From contig JBQTIU010000049.1 of NCBI GenBank assembly GCA_052387815.1, positions 3,669-67,668 of the forward strand: a DNA stretch of 64,000 nt, given 5' to 3'. The notes below the pieces were generated by a model, which saw only the letters and a list, made by a program, of their open reading frames with translations, had not been told where the DNA came from and ran no database searches. A program made the translations under genes and the position numbers. How positions within the stretch are numbered: position 1 is the first letter of the stretch; each line of letters begins with the position of its first letter. Shown one piece after another: positions 61,036 to 64,000 of the stretch. The DNA comes from JBQTIU01 sp052387815. Its GTDB lineage: Bacteria > Pseudomonadota > Alphaproteobacteria > CACIAM-22H2.

Positions 61036-61234
61036 GCGGCGCCAAATCACGAGCGGGCGCGGCGGACAGCCGTCCGCGGCCGGGGAACTTGCCTCGCGCC
61101 GCTTCTTCGTTCCCCCGCCCACCAACGACAACCGGGTGCCGCCGGTTGTGCGCGTGATATGGAACCTGCTGGCCGCCCTGCTCTTGGGCGCGCTCGCCGC
61201 ACTCGCCGGCGAGTTGTTCGGCTGGAGCCGGTAA
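61028..61234 (+). CDS. Hypothetical small single-span membrane protein
   Basis: 68 residues from a GTG that overlaps the gltA end by eight bases. A basic, Pro-rich N-terminus (FFVPPPTNDNRVPPVVR) is followed by one hydrophobic helix (VIWNLLAALLLGALAALAGE). Overlap with gltA and an uninterrupted frame suggest a real, coupled gene, but no family is recognised and there is no strong ribosome site. Confidence 0.45.
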   Translation: MAERRQITSGRGGQPSAAGELASRRFFVPPPTNDNRVPPVVRVIWNLLAALLLGALAALAGELFGWSR

Positions 61235-61341
61235 AGACGCCGACCATCGTCTGCCGCGGCCAGGAACCGGGATCAGGGTGGCGGGGCCAGCGCGAACCCG
61301 CGAACGCGGCGTCTAGGCACACAATCCTAAAAGTGCCTAAG

Positions 61342-61355
61342 TTGATCGAAGTCAA
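61342..61355 (+). promoter_or_regulatory. FNR/FixK-type box upstream of the EB_dh gene
   Basis: TTGATCGAAGTCAA matches the FNR/Crp-class consensus TTGAT-N4-ATCAA at nine of ten defined positions. It lies about 97 bases before the ATG at 61452, in a 217-base gene-free, relatively AT-rich gap. This predicts oxygen- or nitric-oxide-responsive control of the two downstream genes. Confidence 0.6.
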
Positions 61356-61451
61356 TGTGTCCCCGCAAACCTGCGTTCTAAACTTCCGCCAAATTCACCC
61401 GCTCCGCTGGTCGGGGCGGCATGCCGGGCGAGCCATACAAGAGGTCCGAAC

Positions 61452-62873
61452 ATGAAACGGCCGCTTCTAATCTACTTCTCCTTGGCCATTTTCGTCGGCG
61501 CACTGGCCATATCCTGGCTCACCCACGGAACCGGGGTGGTCAAGAACGACCTTGCGCGGAATATCTACATCCCCAAGGACCTGACAATGCCGCTCGAGGT
61601 CAAGGCGGCCTACAACGGCCGCGACATGTTCTTCCGCTTCCGCTGGCCCACCAAGGCCCCGCACATCTACCACGACATGGTCAAGCGAGAGGGCGGGAAC
61701 TGGGTCCGCATCGGCGCCAGCGTCGCCGGGCCGCAGCCGCAAGGGATGTACGAGGATCGACTGACGATGCTGGTCGACGACGGCAGTGTGCCCGAGTTCG
61801 CCAAGTACGGCGGCTACATCACGGTCGGCGATCGCAGCCGGTTCTTCACCAACGAGGCGACGAAGCAGGAAGTGGAGGCTCACCCCTACCTGGGCAAGAA
61901 GATGCGGCAGGAGGAGGTGGGCAAGCACCTGCCCGCCACTCGCAAGGATATCAACGACTGGGCCTCGGTCGTATCCGAAGACGAGCTCGCGAGGTTGCGC
62001 GCCGCGGGCTACTTCCTCGATCTGTGGCATTGGCGCGCTCACCGGTCCAACCCGGTCGGCAAGTCCGACGACCAGTTCGTCGCCGAGGCGCGTTACGGCG
62101 ACGCCGGCGAAGGTCCCTTCTTCAGCAACTGGGACGGCGAAAAAAAGCAGCCGAGGCTGATGTTCGATCCGGCGAAGGTCGGCCGCACGGCCTTGAACTG
62201 GGACGACCTGGCCAAAAGCAAGCTCGGCTTCGGCGACATCTACTATCTGCGGGAGGACCAGGCTGTCCGCTTCGACGCCAGCGAGGCATGGAAGGATGGC
62301 GATACCCTCCCGCTTCGCGTGCTCCGGGTCGGCAAGGGATCGCGCGCCGACATCTCCGTCTTGGGCCAGGCCCGGTGGGAGAACGGCTTCTGGGACCTGA
62401 CGCTCGTCCGCAAGATGGACACGGGCCAGCCCGGCGATGACAAGATCATGGTCGACAAGCGCGTCTACACCGTCGCGTTCGCCGTCCATCGCGATGCCTC
62501 TGGCAGCCGCTGGCACAATGTCTCCCAGCCCTTCACGCTTGGGCTCGGCCGCGATGGCGATCTGACGGCAGTGCGCTTCGATGGCGAAGCGCCGAAATGG
62601 GAGCAGCCGTGGTGGCGGGTCACCTTGTTCTATCCGGGACAGGTGAGCTGGCCGCTGCTCAACAGCGCCCAGCACGCCGGCGCCGAGCGGATCAAGGCCG
62701 GGGTGCCCGTGCGGTACCGCCACAGCGAGATCCAGCTCGCCCACTACGGAATCGAGAGGGAGTTCTTCGATCAGATTCGGTGGCAGTGGTGGCTGACCGT
62801 AATCGCCGGTGTGCTCCTGATCGCCGGGTTCGGGATCGCCGTCAATCTTCCGCTTCGCCGCAAAGGAGCATGA
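61452..62873 (+). CDS. Ethylbenzene-dehydrogenase-related heme-binding protein
   Basis: 473 residues. An N-terminal signal/anchor (LIYFSLAIFVGALAISWLTH), a long periplasmic EB_dh-type domain (LEVKAAYNGRDMFFRFRWPT, EDRLTMLVDDG, LDLWHWRAHRSNPVGKSDDQ, ARWENGFWDLTLVRKM, YTVAFAVHRD) and a C-terminal membrane helix (WWLTVIAGVLLIAGFGIAVN). EB_dh domains bind b- or c-type heme and shuttle electrons for molybdenum enzymes of the DMSO-reductase type; none is encoded in the visible part. Function is an inference. Upstream FNR-type box; the stop is followed at once by a DUF2231-like gene. Confidence 0.85.
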   Translation: MKRPLLIYFSLAIFVGALAISWLTHGTGVVKNDLARNIYIPKDLTMPLEVKAAYNGRDMFFRFRWPTKAPHIYHDMVKREGGNWVRIGASVAGPQPQGMYEDRLTMLVDDGSVPEFAKYGGYITVGDRSRFFTNEATKQEVEAHPYLGKKMRQEEVGKHLPATRKDINDWASVVSEDELARLRAAGYFLDLWHWRAHRSNPVGKSDDQFVAEARYGDAGEGPFFSNWDGEKKQPRLMFDPAKVGRTALNWDDLAKSKLGFGDIYYLREDQAVRFDASEAWKDGDTLPLRVLRVGKGSRADISVLGQARWENGFWDLTLVRKMDTGQPGDDKIMVDKRVYTVAFAVHRDASGSRWHNVSQPFTLGLGRDGDLTAVRFDGEAPKWEQPWWRVTLFYPGQVSWPLLNSAQHAGAERIKAGVPVRYRHSEIQLAHYGIEREFFDQIRWQWWLTVIAGVLLIAGFGIAVNLPLRRKGA

Positions 62874-62875
62874 TC

Positions 62876-63451
62876 ATGGCCCCCTATCACGCCGTACTGG
62901 CCCACTTTCCGATCGCGCTCCTAACGACCGCGACGCTCGTTATTCTCTTGCGGACGCTTTCCGACGGTCCGCTCGCTCGGGCGACGGATAGAGCCTTGGT
63001 GCCGTTGCTGCTTCTCGGGGTGCTGTCCAGCGCCGCCGCCTTTGGCGTCGGCCTGCTGGTGTGGCCGTTGGATACCCTGACGGCAACGCCGTTGGGCCGC
63101 AACCACATGCTGGCGGCGACCTGGACTTTGGCATACTGGACGCTGATCCTGGTCACGCGCTGGGTTCAGGGCGAGGCTGTCTGGGCCGGAGCGACCCGTT
63201 GGGCGACGTTGGGGATGGCCGCGCTCGGCAGCCTGCTGCTGACCATTACCGGGACCTTGGGCGGCCACTTGATCGGAAGCGCGACGGCGGTCTCCCAGAT
63301 CCTTCGATGGCTCGGCTGGGAGGTGTATACGACGTTTTACGTGCCCGACCTGACGCTCGGGCTGCTCGGAGCAGCCGCCGTGGGATTGGTCCTTATCGGG
63401 CTGTGGGGGATGCGGTCGGGGCGTAGCGGATCTGCGACATTCGGCGGTTGA
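62876..63451 (+). CDS. DUF2231-like membrane protein
   Basis: About 191 residues with five or so membrane helices. The opening APYHAVLAHFPIALLTTATL is the DUF2231 signature (His-Phe-Pro), and a His in GGHLIGS could be a heme ligand. AGGAG lies seven bases before the ATG at 62876; an ATG two codons earlier overlaps the previous stop as ATGA. It probably forms a membrane electron-transfer unit with the EB_dh-type protein; that is inference. Confidence 0.75.
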   Translation: MAPYHAVLAHFPIALLTTATLVILLRTLSDGPLARATDRALVPLLLLGVLSSAAAFGVGLLVWPLDTLTATPLGRNHMLAATWTLAYWTLILVTRWVQGEAVWAGATRWATLGMAALGSLLLTITGTLGGHLIGSATAVSQILRWLGWEVYTTFYVPDLTLGLLGAAAVGLVLIGLWGMRSGRSGSATFGG

Positions 63452-63631
63452 CGGAGCGGCCCAGGAGGAACTCGGAAAAGCTCCCCGTGATCGTCGCCGA
63501 CCTCGCGCGCCAGCACCCGCAATCCAGCGCTATCGAATCTGGTTTCAGGACGAGATGCGGGTCGGCCAGAAGGGCACGCTGACGCGCCCGTGGGTTGAGC
63601 GCGGCAGCTGCCCCGCGCCCCCGCCTCTGCC

Positions 63632-64000
63632 TCAGCTCCGTTCGTTGAACTCGATCTTGTAGCCGTCCGGATCCTCGATGAAGGCGATCACGCTTGTCCC
63701 GTGCTTCATCGGCCCGGGCGGGCGCGTGATCTTGACGCCGGCCGCCGCGAGGCGCTCGCAGGTCGCGTAGATGTCCTTGACCGCGAGCGCGATGTGGCCG
63801 AAGCCGGTGCCGACCTCGTAAGGCTCGCTGCGCCCCCAATTGTGGGTGAGCTCGATGACCGCATGGCTGTCCTCGGGCCCGTAGCCGACGAAGGCAAGCG
63901 TGAACTTGCCCTCGGGGTAGTCCTTGCGGCGCAGCAGCCGCATGCCGAGCCGGCCCACGTAGAAGGCCAGCGATTTCTCGAGGTCGATCACCCGCAGCAT
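63632..64000 (-). CDS. gloA: Lactoylglutathione lyase (glyoxalase I), 5' end off window
   Basis: 122 residues visible; the true start should lie a few codons beyond base 64000, so this is partial at the N-terminus. LRVIDLEKSLAFYVGRLGMR, SHAVIELTHNWG, GFGHIALAVKDIYATCERL and SVIAFIEDPDGYKIEFNE carry the metal ligands (His, Glu pairs) of the VOC fold. It isomerises the glutathione-methylglyoxal adduct. The 180 bases to its left hold nothing I can identify. Confidence 0.92.
   Translation of the reverse strand: MLRVIDLEKSLAFYVGRLGMRLLRRKDYPEGKFTLAFVGYGPEDSHAVIELTHNWGRSEPYEVGTGFGHIALAVKDIYATCERLAAAGVKITRPPGPMKHGTSVIAFIEDPDGYKIEFNERS

Noticed and set aside
63452..63631. Small gene between the DUF2231 gene and gloA
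   Set aside because: Frames in this 180-base stretch lack ribosome sites and homology, and the longer ones extend from the antisense of neighbours.

Overview
The window is a high-GC chromosomal segment from an alphaproteobacterium, most likely of the Rhodospirillales type. This rests on gene order rather than on a marker sequence: the block dusB-ntrB-ntrC-ntrY-ntrX-trkA-dat-hfq-hflX, the block pyrG-kdsA-eno-ftsB-pdhA-pdhB-pdhC-lpdA-lipA-ratA, and the block ppiD-trpD-trpC-moaC-moeA-lexA-comEC-gltX-gltA are all alphaproteobacterial signatures. E1-beta carries an N-terminal lipoyl domain, and the lexA operator is of the GTTC-N7-GTTC class. I saw no tRNA, rRNA, CRISPR array, insertion sequence or integrase. 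Because GC is high, long open frames lie antisense to nearly every gene; these were treated as shadows.

Region 1 (1-10.4 kb): a partial glutathione S-transferase with a histone-like tail, the gatCAB operon, ruvX, a three-gene TRAP transporter (dctP, dctQ, dctM), a lone SMC-like AAA ATPase, a beta-hydroxyacid dehydrogenase, and a groES without groEL. Region 2 (10.4-22.8 kb): the nitrogen-control cluster dusB-ntrBC-ntrYX-trkA, then dat, hfq and hflX, all leftward, with a good promoter ahead of dusB. Region 3 (22.8-26.2 kb) is a rearranged stretch: a fused BrnT-HTH toxin-antitoxin-like gene with a palindromic operator, a DUF1330 gene, a truncated ispF remnant coupled to pgpA-cinA, and an ABC binding-protein gene broken by one TGA codon.

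Region 4 (26.3-40.2 kb): ratA, lipA and the pyruvate dehydrogenase genes run leftward. They are separated from ftsB-eno by a rightward island with a secreted DUF2927/Sel1 protein and a TAXI-type TRAP transporter. Region 5 (40.2-46.5 kb): pyrG and kdsA are separated by a two-gene cassette (AlbA/Schlafen-HATPase protein plus ParA ATPase) joined to its neighbours by ATGA overlaps at every junction. A further AAA/Orc1-like ATPase lies between kdsA and the HAD-eno pair. This is the best candidate here for an undescribed system.

Region 6 (46.2-61.2 kb): secG-tpiA, ppiD, a YibQ-like deacetylase and a small lipoprotein at the place where trpE-trpG usually sit, then trpDC-moaC-moeA-lexA, a comEC frame that reads through over lexA, gltX, a DUF2442 gene and gltA. 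Region 7 (61.2-64 kb): an ethylbenzene-dehydrogenase-like heme protein gene behind an FNR/FixK-type box, its DUF2231 membrane partner, and a partial glyoxalase I gene. Together the window supplies amidated tRNA synthesis, nitrogen signalling, pyruvate entry into the citrate cycle, tryptophan and molybdopterin synthesis and SOS control, interspersed with small accessory inserts.
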